Both the position numbers and the translations under genes were made by a program. Positions 1 to 7,580 of a stretch of DNA of 11,783 nt are shown here, piece after piece. Every line of letters starts with the position of its first letter. The first letter of the stretch is position 1. The notes under the pieces were generated by a model that was not told the origin of the DNA, searched no databases, and saw only the letters and a program-made list of their open reading frames with translations. The stretch is from JABFRJ01 sp031409695. GTDB taxonomy: Bacteria; Pseudomonadota; Alphaproteobacteria; Rhizobiales; Hyphomicrobiaceae. Where the stretch lies: the NCBI GenBank assembly GCA_031409695.1, contig JANNXS010000109.1:1-11783 (forward strand). The letters are read 5' to 3'.

Positions 1-46
1 GACGACAAGCCTGAGACGAGGCAGTGTCCTAACGCGAGAAAAACCA

Positions 47-667
47 GTGCTTGCCCGCAAGCTGGAGCCACCGAGAGTGCCGGACGCCGCAAACCGACCA
101 ACAGCGCCGGCCGAAGAGACCGGTCTTTTGGCTGAGAGCGCGGCTGGCGATGCAGCGGCCTTCCGCAAGCTGGTCGGCATGCATCTGCCGGGTGTTGTCT
201 CAATTGCACGTGGGATGCTGCACGACGTTGCTGAGGCGGAAGATGTCGCCCAGGAGGCGTTTCTACGTCTTTGGCGCAACGCGGGAACGCTGGAACTTGG
301 GCCGTATGGTTTGAAACCGTGGTTGCGTCGCGTGGTCTCGAACCTCGCCATTGATCGGATCCGGGCCGGACGCAAAACGACTGTGACAGATGAGTTGCCG
401 GAACAGCCCGTTCGCGCCGTGCAAGGCGACGCACTCGACGCGGCTGACTTGAAGGCTCGCGTCACGGCGGCCCTGCAAACCCTGCCGGAACGCCAACGGG
501 CGGCCCTGGTGCTGTTCCACTTCGAGGACATGAGTCAAATCGAAGTTGGCGAGGCGCTCGGCATCTCGGACGAGGCAGTCGAATCGCTTTTGTCCCGTGC
601 GCGACGTTCGTTGCGCGCGGTTCTGAAGGACGATTGGCGGCAAATGATGCCCGATGCGCCAGATTAG
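47..667 (+). CDS. ECF-type RNA polymerase sigma factor
   Basis: This 206-residue protein would direct core RNA polymerase to a small regulon, probably an envelope or metal stress response. Sigma region 2 spans about residues 34-107 and includes the core-binding stretch with DVAQEAFLRLWR; a short linker follows, then region 4 at about 138-194 with LPERQR and a helix-turn-helix (LGISDEAVESLLSRARRSLR). Regions 1 and 3 are absent, which defines the ECF group. The start used is GTG at 47; a second in-frame GTG lies at 77 and the true start is uncertain because the Shine-Dalgarno sequence is weak and the N-terminal ~30 residues are low in conservation. Two membrane proteins follow in the same direction, an arrangement resembling CnrH with CnrY and CnrX. 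The stop codon lies inside a 17-bp tandem duplication. The family is certain; the regulon and ECF subgroup are not. Confidence 0.92.
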   Translation: MLARKLEPPRVPDAANRPTAPAEETGLLAESAAGDAAAFRKLVGMHLPGVVSIARGMLHDVAEAEDVAQEAFLRLWRNAGTLELGPYGLKPWLRRVVSNLAIDRIRAGRKTTVTDELPEQPVRAVQGDALDAADLKARVTAALQTLPERQRAALVLFHFEDMSQIEVGEALGISDEAVESLLSRARRSLRAVLKDDWRQMMPDAPD

Positions 668-692
668 CTATCCGGCCAGATTAGCTATCCGG
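659..692 (+). repeat. 17-bp perfect tandem duplication at the sigma gene stop codon
   Basis: The unit CCAGATTAGCTATCCGG occurs twice without a gap, at 659-675 and 676-692. The first copy contains the last codons and TAG stop of the sigma factor gene. The second lies wholly in the 122-bp gap before the next gene, so the duplication does not change the protein. It looks like a recent slippage or repair duplication. Confidence 0.95.
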
Positions 693-789
693 ATTGGCCA
701 GCCTCAAACCCACATCTACCGAACGCTGAAACTGCTGATAGACTTCAAAATAGCCGACAAGTCGGACACAACGCCGACGGGAGACGACG

Positions 790-1227
790 ATGAACGAACT
801 GGAGCACAAGCGCCGCACGGGCCTTACCTCGGAGGCCGAGGTCGCGGGTATGTTGCTTGGCGTCGCGAAACCGCAACCGGACACGGTACGCGACACAGCC
901 CTGCTGGATCGCATCATGGCGGTCGCCGAGCGCACCCCGCGCCTCGTCGCTGTTTCGGCGGAGCCGAAAGTGCTGACACTGGCGCCGACCACGCCCGTCG
1001 CCAATCCAATCATCCTTGCGCGCCTGCGACCGGTTCCCCGTCGGGATCTTTGGGCCGCGGCCAGCGTCCTTGCCGCGTCACTCTTGATCGGCTTTGTGGC
1101 AGGCCAGACGTCACTGCCAAGTGCCACGGTCTTCAGCGTTGCGGAGGCCTCCGGCGTATCGGTGTTGTCGGCCACGCAGGATGTCGCGACCTTGCTTGCC
1201 GGTGCTGAACTCGGAGACGATGACTGA
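790..1227 (+). CDS. Single-pass membrane protein, probable anti-sigma factor
   Basis: The 145-residue product has a cytoplasmic-type N-terminal part of about 86 residues, one predicted membrane helix at about 87-106 (LWAAASVLAASLLIGFVAG) and a periplasmic tail of about 40 residues ending in acidic residues. This size and topology fit an anti-sigma factor that holds the upstream ECF sigma factor at the membrane. It has no cysteine, so it is not a zinc-binding (HxxxCxxC) anti-sigma factor. I recognise no named domain; the role is inferred from position between an ECF sigma factor and a CnrX-like sensor. The ATG at 790 has a good Shine-Dalgarno sequence (GGGAG at 779-783). Its TGA overlaps the next ATG by one base, indicating translational coupling with the sensor gene. 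Confidence 0.7.
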   Translation: MNELEHKRRTGLTSEAEVAGMLLGVAKPQPDTVRDTALLDRIMAVAERTPRLVAVSAEPKVLTLAPTTPVANPIILARLRPVPRRDLWAAASVLAASLLIGFVAGQTSLPSATVFSVAEASGVSVLSATQDVATLLAGAELGDDD

Positions 1228-1727
1228 TGACCGAAGTGGCGGAAAAGCCTGGCGCAACCGGCCGCTCGTGGATCAAGTGGCTGTTGGTTGCCTCGCTCGC
1301 GCTCAACGTCTTGATCGTGGGCGTCGTAATCGGTGCGTTTGTCCGCGGCGGGGGCGGGGGGCGCGGCGCATCGCAGAACCTCATTGGCTTTGTCTCAAGT
1401 TTGCCCGCCGAACGTCGGCAGGACCTGATGAAGCGCACGGCCTCTGTCCGGCCGGAGTTAAAAGCGTTGCGCCAGCAGTCGCGGGCCGCCACCCGTGAAC
1501 GCATGGCCGCCATTACGGCCGAGCCATTTGATCGCGCACGCTATATTTCAGCGCAAACCCGTCAGATCGAGACCGAGACCAAGATCCGCATGTTGATGCG
1601 CGACATTGTGGCCGACACAGCGGCTGGAATGAGCCTGGACGAACGCCGCGCCTTCCTTCGCTGGCGCCCAGCATTTCGGGCGCCGGGTTCTGATGACAGT
1701 GAGATGGAACCCCCGAAAAAACCCTAA
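1227..1727 (+). CDS. Membrane-anchored periplasmic sensor, Metal_resist/CnrX-like
   Basis: This 166-residue protein has a short cytoplasmic N-terminus, a membrane anchor at about 17-39 (WLLVASLALNVLIVGVVIGAF), a glycine-rich linker and a mainly helical, arginine-rich periplasmic part. Two segments, SSLPAERRQDL near residue 58 and GMSLDERRAFL near 134, resemble the paired LTxxQ-type motifs of the Spy/CpxP/CnrX helical-hairpin family. By analogy with CnrX it would sense a periplasmic signal and relieve anti-sigma inhibition. The protein has no histidine and no cysteine, so the His-based metal site of CnrX cannot be present; it may sense something else, such as misfolded protein. The start overlaps the previous stop by one base. 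The family call is by topology and motif resemblance and moderately secure; metal sensing is doubtful. Confidence 0.7.
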   Translation: MTEVAEKPGATGRSWIKWLLVASLALNVLIVGVVIGAFVRGGGGGRGASQNLIGFVSSLPAERRQDLMKRTASVRPELKALRQQSRAATRERMAAITAEPFDRARYISAQTRQIETETKIRMLMRDIVADTAAGMSLDERRAFLRWRPAFRAPGSDDSEMEPPKKP

Positions 1728-1741
1728 GACCCAAATCGCGC

Positions 1742-1780
1742 TACCCTTTGCCGAGATCCTTTGCCAGGATCCTTTGCCAG
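1742..1780 (+). repeat. 13-bp tandem repeat, two perfect copies plus a degenerate one
   Basis: GATCCTTTGCCAG occurs at 1755-1767 and directly again at 1768-1780. The preceding 13 bases (1742-1754) share the CCTTTGCC core. The array sits between the sensor gene stop and the substrate-binding protein gene. A six-base inverted repeat (GCCGAG at 1750-1755, CTCGGC at 1793-1798) brackets it, but no convincing terminator is formed. Confidence 0.85.
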
Positions 1781-1813
1781 GCCCCCTTTTTTCTCGGCGA
1801 TTGAACAGGCATA

Positions 1814-1850
1814 GTCTCCCAACCTACGACACTTGACCGCCCCGGGAGAC
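1814..1850 (+). promoter_or_regulatory. Inverted repeat whose 3' arm contains the Shine-Dalgarno sequence
   Basis: GTCTCCC at 1814-1820 is the exact reverse complement of GGGAGAC at 1844-1850, with 23 bases between them. The 3' arm is the ribosome binding site of the substrate-binding protein gene, whose ATG is at 1858. If the transcript starts upstream of 1814, this hairpin would hide the binding site. If it starts later (a weak TTGAAC at 1801 with TACGAC at 1825 would do this), the repeat would be only a DNA-level dyad. The repeat is seen directly; its function is inferred. Confidence 0.4.
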
Positions 1851-1857
1851 GCTACAC

Positions 1858-3447
1858 ATGTCACGCTGGTTCCGCGCCACGGCAACGGCTTTTGCAGCCC
1901 TTGCACTTTCCGCTTCACTTGCCGACGCCCGTCCCATCAAATGGGCCCGCTCCGGCGACGCACTCACGCTCGACCCTCACGCGCAGAACGAAGGGCCGAC
2001 GCAAGCCATGCTGCATCAGATGTACGAGCCGCTGATGGCACGTAACACCGACGGCACGCTGCGCCCGCTGGTGGCAACTGAATGGAAGATCACCGCCGAT
2101 CCGACGGTGTGGGAATTCAAAATCCGCGACGGCATGAAGTTCCATCTTGGCCAGACTTTGACGGCTGAGGACGCCGCCTACTCTATCCTGCGCGCGATGC
2201 AGCCGAACTCCGGCATGCGCGGGCTATTGACCTCGATCGAGACAGCAACGGCCGTCAACCCGACCACGCTGCACATTAAGACGAAGGGCCCGAACCCGCT
2301 GCTGCCATCATACCTCACCAACATCATGATGGTCAGCAAAGCCTGGATGGAGCAGGTCGGCGCCGGCACAGTGCAGGACTTCAAAGAAAAGAAAGACAAT
2401 GCCGCTGTGCGCCAGACCAATGGCACTGGCGCCTACACGCTCGTCTCGCGTGAGCAAGACGTGAAAACGGTGCTCAAAAAGAATGACGGCTATTGGGCCA
2501 AGGACATCAAGCACGGCATCACTGAGATCACCTACGTGGTCATCAAGCAGGATGCGACGCGCGTCGCCGCGCTGCTGTCAGGCGAAGTCGATCTGGTTCA
2601 AGATATGCCGGTCCAGGACATCGAGCGCGTGGCCGCGACACCAGGCTACAAGGTCAACTTTGGGCCTGAAAACCGCTCTATCTTCCTCGGCATGAACGTG
2701 GCCAAAGAGCCGGCCGCTGCAACCGATGTCAAAGACAAAAACCCATTCGCCGACGTGCGCGTGCGCAAGGCCATTTCGATGGCGCTGGACCGCGAAGCGA
2801 TCCAGAAACGCGTCATGCGCGGCCAATCTATCCCGTCCGGCACCATCGCGCCGCCGTTCGTCTCTGGCTACACGAAGGAGATGGACACCGTGCAGAAGGT
2901 CGACACCGCCGGCGCCAAGAAGCTGATGACGGAGGCAGGTTTCCCGAATGGGTTCTCGACACGCCTGGATTGCCCCAATGATCGCTATGTTTCGGACGAG
3001 GCCATCTGCCAGGCGGTCGCGGCCATGTTGGCGCGCATCGACATCAAGATCACGCTCAACTCGCAGTCGAAAACCAAACACTTCCCGTTGATCGAGAAGA
3101 ACCCACCGGAAACGGACTTCTTCCTGCTCGGTTGGGGCGTGCCGACCTATGACAGCCACTACATCTTCACGTTCTTGTATTCGGGTCGCGAAGGCAAGGA
3201 AGGCGCGTTTAACGGCACGCGTCTCAATGATCCCGAGTTGAACAAGAAGATCCAGGCGCTGACGTCTGAGACGGACCTCAAGAAGCGCGATGGCATGGTT
3301 GCCGATATCTGGAAGCAGTTGTCGGCCGATATGATCTACGTGCCGATCCACAACCAAACGCTTGCCTTCGCCATGAAGGACACCTTTGACATCTCAGTGT
3401 CGCCGGAAAACCGCATCGACATGAAGCTGTTTGCGCCGGTGAAGTGA
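1858..3447 (+). CDS. Periplasmic ABC transporter substrate-binding protein, family 5
   Basis: The 529-residue product has the length and layout of DppA/OppA-type binding proteins (SBP_bac_5). A Sec signal peptide covers residues 1-24, with a likely cut after ADA. The mature protein begins with the family pattern: a LTLDPH segment near 37, YEPL and LRPLVATEWKITAD, then a WEFKIRDGMKFH block near 90. A C-terminal half of matching composition follows. It should capture an oligopeptide, dipeptide or similar solute in the periplasm; the ligand cannot be read from sequence. FHLGQTLTAEDAAYS replaces the more usual FHDG-TADDV pattern. No permease or ATPase gene lies nearby, so it must share a transporter encoded elsewhere or act otherwise. 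ATG 1858 is supported by GGGAG at 1844-1848. A strong terminator follows at 3508-3533. Confidence 0.93.
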   Translation: MSRWFRATATAFAALALSASLADARPIKWARSGDALTLDPHAQNEGPTQAMLHQMYEPLMARNTDGTLRPLVATEWKITADPTVWEFKIRDGMKFHLGQTLTAEDAAYSILRAMQPNSGMRGLLTSIETATAVNPTTLHIKTKGPNPLLPSYLTNIMMVSKAWMEQVGAGTVQDFKEKKDNAAVRQTNGTGAYTLVSREQDVKTVLKKNDGYWAKDIKHGITEITYVVIKQDATRVAALLSGEVDLVQDMPVQDIERVAATPGYKVNFGPENRSIFLGMNVAKEPAAATDVKDKNPFADVRVRKAISMALDREAIQKRVMRGQSIPSGTIAPPFVSGYTKEMDTVQKVDTAGAKKLMTEAGFPNGFSTRLDCPNDRYVSDEAICQAVAAMLARIDIKITLNSQSKTKHFPLIEKNPPETDFFLLGWGVPTYDSHYIFTFLYSGREGKEGAFNGTRLNDPELNKKIQALTSETDLKKRDGMVADIWKQLSADMIYVPIHNQTLAFAMKDTFDISVSPENRIDMKLFAPVK

Positions 3448-3460
3448 AAAAAATATATCC

Positions 3461-3487
3461 CTCTCTCCGTCCTTGATGGGGAGAGAG
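3461..3487. repeat. Intergenic palindrome CTCTCTCC...GGAGAGAG
   Basis: CTCTCTCC (3461-3468) and GGAGAGAG (3480-3487) are exact reverse complements separated by 11 bases, 13 bases after the substrate-binding protein stop. Similar CTCTCC/GGAGAG palindromes are scattered between genes in many alphaproteobacteria. Whether this one belongs to such a dispersed family needs a genome-wide count. There is no T-run after it, so the terminator function is carried by the next hairpin. Confidence 0.55.
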
Positions 3488-3507
3488 TGCTCTTAACGCC
3501 ACCTTCG

Positions 3508-3533
3508 AAGCCGCCGTCACGGCGGCTTTTTTC
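3508..3533 (+). terminator. Strong rho-independent terminator
   Basis: AAGCCGCCG (3508-3516) pairs with CGGCGGCTT (3520-3528) around a three-base loop TCA, and the 3' arm runs into six T residues (3527-3532). It lies between the substrate-binding protein and carboxypeptidase genes and should separate their transcripts. Confidence 0.88.
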
Positions 3534-3561
3534 TTGAACATCTGTGACAGGAGTCCAGGCC

Positions 3562-5106
3562 GTGGTGACCGAAGCGACAGCTGCGACGACATCAGTGTTG
3601 GGTTCAGCGCCGCCTGCACTCGATCGCCTCAAATCTCTCCTTCTTGAGGCTTCCGACCTCAGCTCGGCCGCTTCGGTGCTGCGTTGGGACCAGTCGACGT
3701 TCATGCCCTCGGGTGGTGCTGCGGCACGTGGCCGGCAACTGTCACGCTTGTCCGAGATCGCGCATCAAAGGAGCACCGATCCGGGCATCGGCGAACTGCT
3801 GGACGCGCTGCGGTCCTACGCCGAAAACATTGATCCAATGGCCGATGACGCCCGCCTACTCGCCGTCACACGCCGCGATTTTGAGCGGGCGGTTCGTATC
3901 CCGGCGGACTTCATCGCCCGAGACAGCGCCGCGTCATCAGCATCCTATTCGGCGTGGGTCAAAGCGCGGCCGGCTGGCGACTTTGCAGCGATGCGACCAC
4001 ACCTGGAAAAAACACTCGATCTCTCACGTGAGTACGCGGCGTTTTTTCCCGGCTACGACCACATCATCGATCCGCTGATTGGCCCCGACGAAGGTGTTAC
4101 GGCTGAGGAAACCAAAGCGCTGTTCAAGACGTTGCGCGTAGCGCTCGTGCCTATGGTGCGCACGATCGCTGAGCAAACGGAGACAAGCGACGCATGCCTG
4201 CGCAAACACTATCCGTCGGCGCAACAACTGACGTTCGCGACCCAGGTCGCGCGCGACATGGGCTACGATCTCACCCGCGGCCGTCTCGATCTGACCGCGC
4301 ATCCATTCATGATCCGTTTTGGCGCTGACGATGTGCGCATCACCACGCGCGTGCGCGAAGATGACCTGTCGGACTGTCTGTTTTCGGTCTGGCACGAAGC
4401 CGGTCACGCCTTCTACGAGCTTGGCGTGTCGCGCGACTTAAACCCGCCGATCGCAGGTGGCACATCGCCCGGCGTGCACGAGAGCCAGTCGCGGCTGTGG
4501 GAAAACCTCGTTGGCCGCAGCCGTGGTTTCTGGGAGCATTATTATCCCGCACTCCAGCGGGAATTTCCAGACCAGTTGAACAGCGTCTCGCTCGATACAT
4601 TCTATCGCGCCATCAACAAGGTCTCCCGCTCACTGATCCGCACGGACGCAGACGAACTCACCTACAACCTGCACGTCATGATCCGCTTCGACCTCGAATG
4701 CGATTTGCTCGAAGGTCGGCTTGCCGTGAAGGATCTGCCGGACGCGTGGAATGCGCGCTACCAGTCGGACCTCGGCGTGGTGGCGCCCGATCATTCCAAC
4801 GGCGTGCTGCAGGACGTGCACTGGTACGCGGGGACGCTTGGTGGTGGCTTCCAGGGCTACACCATCGGCAATGTTCTCTCGGCCCAATTCTACAACGCCG
4901 CCTTGAGGGCTCACCCGGAGATCACAGCCGACATTGCCGCAGGCCGGTTCGAGACGCTGCACAGCTGGCTTAAAGATAACGTTTATCAGCACGGCCGGAA
5001 ATTCGGCGTCCATGATCTCGTCAGCCAAGCGACCGGGAGCAAGATGCGCATCGAGCCGTACATCGACTATCTGCGGACGAAGTATTCGGGGCTCTACGCG
5101 CTTTAG
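3562..5106 (+). CDS. M32-family metallocarboxypeptidase
   Basis: This cytoplasmic zinc enzyme removes C-terminal amino acids from peptides. About 514 residues is normal for M32 (Taq/Pfu carboxypeptidase type). The active site is HEAGH at 278-282, giving ligands H278 and H282 and catalytic E279; the third ligand is probably E307 in GVHESQSRLWEN. Other family blocks are HPF at 247-249, IRTDADELTYNLH from about 359 and LQDVHW at 416-421. The last block continues as GGGFQGYTIGN, whereas many family members have GYFPTYxLG, so this may be a distinct subgroup. I chose GTG 3562 (a second GTG follows at 3565) because GGAG at 3550-3553 is well spaced for it. An open frame also allows GTG 3544, but that would lie before the binding site. 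There is no signal peptide. It sits alone after a terminator. Confidence 0.93.
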   Translation: MVTEATAATTSVLGSAPPALDRLKSLLLEASDLSSAASVLRWDQSTFMPSGGAAARGRQLSRLSEIAHQRSTDPGIGELLDALRSYAENIDPMADDARLLAVTRRDFERAVRIPADFIARDSAASSASYSAWVKARPAGDFAAMRPHLEKTLDLSREYAAFFPGYDHIIDPLIGPDEGVTAEETKALFKTLRVALVPMVRTIAEQTETSDACLRKHYPSAQQLTFATQVARDMGYDLTRGRLDLTAHPFMIRFGADDVRITTRVREDDLSDCLFSVWHEAGHAFYELGVSRDLNPPIAGGTSPGVHESQSRLWENLVGRSRGFWEHYYPALQREFPDQLNSVSLDTFYRAINKVSRSLIRTDADELTYNLHVMIRFDLECDLLEGRLAVKDLPDAWNARYQSDLGVVAPDHSNGVLQDVHWYAGTLGGGFQGYTIGNVLSAQFYNAALRAHPEITADIAAGRFETLHSWLKDNVYQHGRKFGVHDLVSQATGSKMRIEPYIDYLRTKYSGLYAL

Positions 5107-5315
5107 GTTGGTGGCACTCCGCCTGATCGACTTCCACCTCCCAGGGCAATGTGCGGGTGGCACCCGGAATGCAAGCCGGCCCGCTCGCCGACCGGGCAGC
5201 AAGTCCCGTCAGCCGTGACCACTGGCCCACTTCCCTCACCCCCATCCCCCTGATACACCACTCGAAATTCAGCCTTGCGGACCGCCACCCGCCCGCCCAT
5301 CGAGCATCTGCCACC

Positions 5316-7580
5316 ATGTCTGCCGCCACCCAACGTGTCGCCACGCCGACGCCTGACGTCGTGCCGCCTGGCACGAAGCCTTTGTTTTCGTACAAGAAAT
5401 ACTGGGCGCAGCGGTTTGGGACTGCCCCATATCTGCCGATGAGTCGAGCGGAGATGGATCTGCTTGGCTGGGACAGTTGCGACATCATCATCACCACGGG
5501 CGACGCCTATGTCGATCACCCGAGCTTCGGCATGGCGATTATTGGCCGTCTGCTGGAAGCCCAGGGTTTCCGCGTTGGCATTATTTCGCAGCCGGATTGG
5601 CAAAGCCCGGACGCGTTCAAGGCGCTCGGCCGGCCGAACCTGTTTTTCGGCATCACCGGCGGCAACATGGACTCGATGGTGAACCGCTACACGTCAGACC
5701 GGAAGCTGCGCCACAACGACAGCTACACGCCGGGCGGCGAAGGCGGAAAACGTCCGGATCGCTCCGTTGTCGTTTATGCCCAGCGCTGCCGCGAGGCGTA
5801 TCCTGACAGCACGATCGTGCTCGGCGGAATCGAGAGTTCGTTGCGCCGGATCGCGCATTACGACTACTGGTCGGATAAGGTGCGCCGCTCCGTGCTGGTC
5901 GATGCCAAGGCCGACATCTTGCTGTTCGGGAACGCTGAACGTGCCGTCGTCGACGTAGCCCACAGACTTGCGGCGCGAGGCGACTCCCCTGCTGGGAGCC
6001 GGCCGCCACGCACGGATGGCCGCAGCAGCCCATGCGAGGGCATGGATGACATCCGCGGCGCCGCGCTGATGATGAAGACGGTACCGGACGACTACACGGT
6101 CCTGCGTGCCGACGACGTGGAGAGCATGGACGAGGGCTCACGGCAGCTGAAAAACACGCGCGCCGTCGTGCGACTGCCGGACTACGACGTCGTCGCTAAG
6201 GATAGCGAGGCCTATGCGCGTTCGTCGCGCGTGCTGCATCGTGAGAGCAATCCCGGCAATGCTCGCCCCTTGGTGCAGAAGCACGGCGACCGCGAGCTGT
6301 GGGTCACGCAACCGCCCATTCCACTAACCACAGCGGAGATGGATGGCGTCTACGAACTACCGTATGCGCGCGGTCCGCACCCGAGCTATGGCGACGCGAA
6401 AATCCCCGCCTGGGAGATGATCAAAACGTCGGTCACAATCATGCGCGGCTGCTTTGGTGGCTGCACCTTCTGCTCGATCACCGAGCATGAAGGCCGCATC
6501 ATCCAGAACCGATCTGAAGAGAGCGTTTTGCGCGAAATCGAACAAATCCGCGACAAGACCGAGGGCTTCAACGGCTACATTTCAGACATCGGCGGGCCAA
6601 CCGCGAATATGTATCGGATGGCCTGCAAAGACGAGCGTATCGAGAAGTCCTGCCGTCGCCTGTCGTGTGTGTATCCAGGCGTGTGTGAGAACCTGAACAC
6701 GTCGCACGAGGCTTTGATCTCTCTGTATCGCAAGGCGCGCGAATTGCCTGGCATCAAGAAGGTGATGGTTGCTTCAGGCGTACGCTACGACCTCGCCATC
6801 AAGAGCCCGACCTACGTCAAGGAACTGGTCACGCACCACGTCGGCGGATACCTGAAAATTGCGCCGGAACATGTCGAGGACGGTCCGCTCAGCAAAATGA
6901 TGAAACCAGGCGTTGGCGCCTATGACCGCTTCCGCCAGCTGTTTGATGCGGCCGCGAAAGAGGCGGGTAAGGAGTATTTCCTCATCCCGTATTTCATCGC
7001 GGCTCACCCGGGCACGACGGACGAGGACATGCTGCAACTGGCGCTCTGGTTGAAGAAGAACAAATACCGCGCCGATCAGGTGCAGACGTTTCTGCCCTCG
7101 CCCATGGCGCTGGCAACCGCCATGTATCACTCCGGCAAGAACCCGCTGAAGGCTGTGCGCCGTGGCGGCTCGGAAGAGGTTGAGACGGTGCGCGGTCTGA
7201 AACAACGCCGCCTGCACAAGGCGTTCCTGCGCTATCACGATGCTGAGAACTGGCCACTGTTGCGCGACGCATTGAAGGCTATGGGCCGCGCCGATTTGAT
7301 TGGGCCTGGGAAACATCAGCTGGTGCCGACGTGGCAACCAGCGGGCACTGGCCTTGGCGGCGGCGAAGGCAAGCGCACGGGTAAAAAACACGGGCACCAG
7401 ACGTTCACGACCAAAGGCGTGCCGGTGATGGATTCATCCGGTCGCAAGAGTGGCTTTGGGGCCGGCGTCGGTGCGGGAGCTCGGGTGGGTACTCTGGCCG
7501 ACCCTGGGTGGGCAAAGGGCGGACATGGGGTGCCGGAGGGGCGCAGTGGCGGGGGCGCTGGACGGGGCAAGAAGCGTTGA
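5316..7580 (+). CDS. ygiQ: YgiQ-family radical SAM protein
   Basis: The 754-residue protein belongs to the YgiQ family (former UPF0313), whose biochemical role is not established. The N-terminal domain carries the family block DIIITTGDAYVDHPSFG at about 56-72. The radical SAM core has C379-x3-C383-x2-C386 within MRGCFGGCTFCSITEHEGR, which would bind a 4Fe-4S cluster and S-adenosylmethionine. The last ~79 residues are a Gly/Lys/Arg-rich, probably disordered tail. Between HRLA (216-219) and DDIRG (244-248) there is an insert of about 21 residues rich in Gly, Ser, Pro and Arg relative to my recollection of E. coli YgiQ. The frame is open from GTG 5151, but the first 55 codons read as proline-rich noncoding sequence, so I start at ATG 5316, where conserved sequence begins. 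The 209 bases between this start and the carboxypeptidase stop hold no clear promoter or terminator. Confidence 0.93.
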   Translation: MSAATQRVATPTPDVVPPGTKPLFSYKKYWAQRFGTAPYLPMSRAEMDLLGWDSCDIIITTGDAYVDHPSFGMAIIGRLLEAQGFRVGIISQPDWQSPDAFKALGRPNLFFGITGGNMDSMVNRYTSDRKLRHNDSYTPGGEGGKRPDRSVVVYAQRCREAYPDSTIVLGGIESSLRRIAHYDYWSDKVRRSVLVDAKADILLFGNAERAVVDVAHRLAARGDSPAGSRPPRTDGRSSPCEGMDDIRGAALMMKTVPDDYTVLRADDVESMDEGSRQLKNTRAVVRLPDYDVVAKDSEAYARSSRVLHRESNPGNARPLVQKHGDRELWVTQPPIPLTTAEMDGVYELPYARGPHPSYGDAKIPAWEMIKTSVTIMRGCFGGCTFCSITEHEGRIIQNRSEESVLREIEQIRDKTEGFNGYISDIGGPTANMYRMACKDERIEKSCRRLSCVYPGVCENLNTSHEALISLYRKARELPGIKKVMVASGVRYDLAIKSPTYVKELVTHHVGGYLKIAPEHVEDGPLSKMMKPGVGAYDRFRQLFDAAAKEAGKEYFLIPYFIAAHPGTTDEDMLQLALWLKKNKYRADQVQTFLPSPMALATAMYHSGKNPLKAVRRGGSEEVETVRGLKQRRLHKAFLRYHDAENWPLLRDALKAMGRADLIGPGKHQLVPTWQPAGTGLGGGEGKRTGKKHGHQTFTTKGVPVMDSSGRKSGFGAGVGAGARVGTLADPGWAKGGHGVPEGRSGGGAGRGKKR

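Noticed and set aside
654..1208. 184-codon frame across the sigma/anti-sigma gap
   Set aside because: It is an out-of-frame reading of the anti-sigma gene and the duplication, rich in Arg, Gly and Pro.
1744..1798. Intrinsic terminator after the Metal_resist-like gene
   Set aside because: GCCGAG/CTCGGC pairs over a 37-base loop, and the T-run precedes the 3' arm instead of following it.
5151..5315. 55-codon N-terminal extension of YgiQ from a GTG at 5151
   Set aside because: The added sequence is proline-rich, unlike known YgiQ N-termini, and ATG 5316 lies shortly before the first conserved residues.
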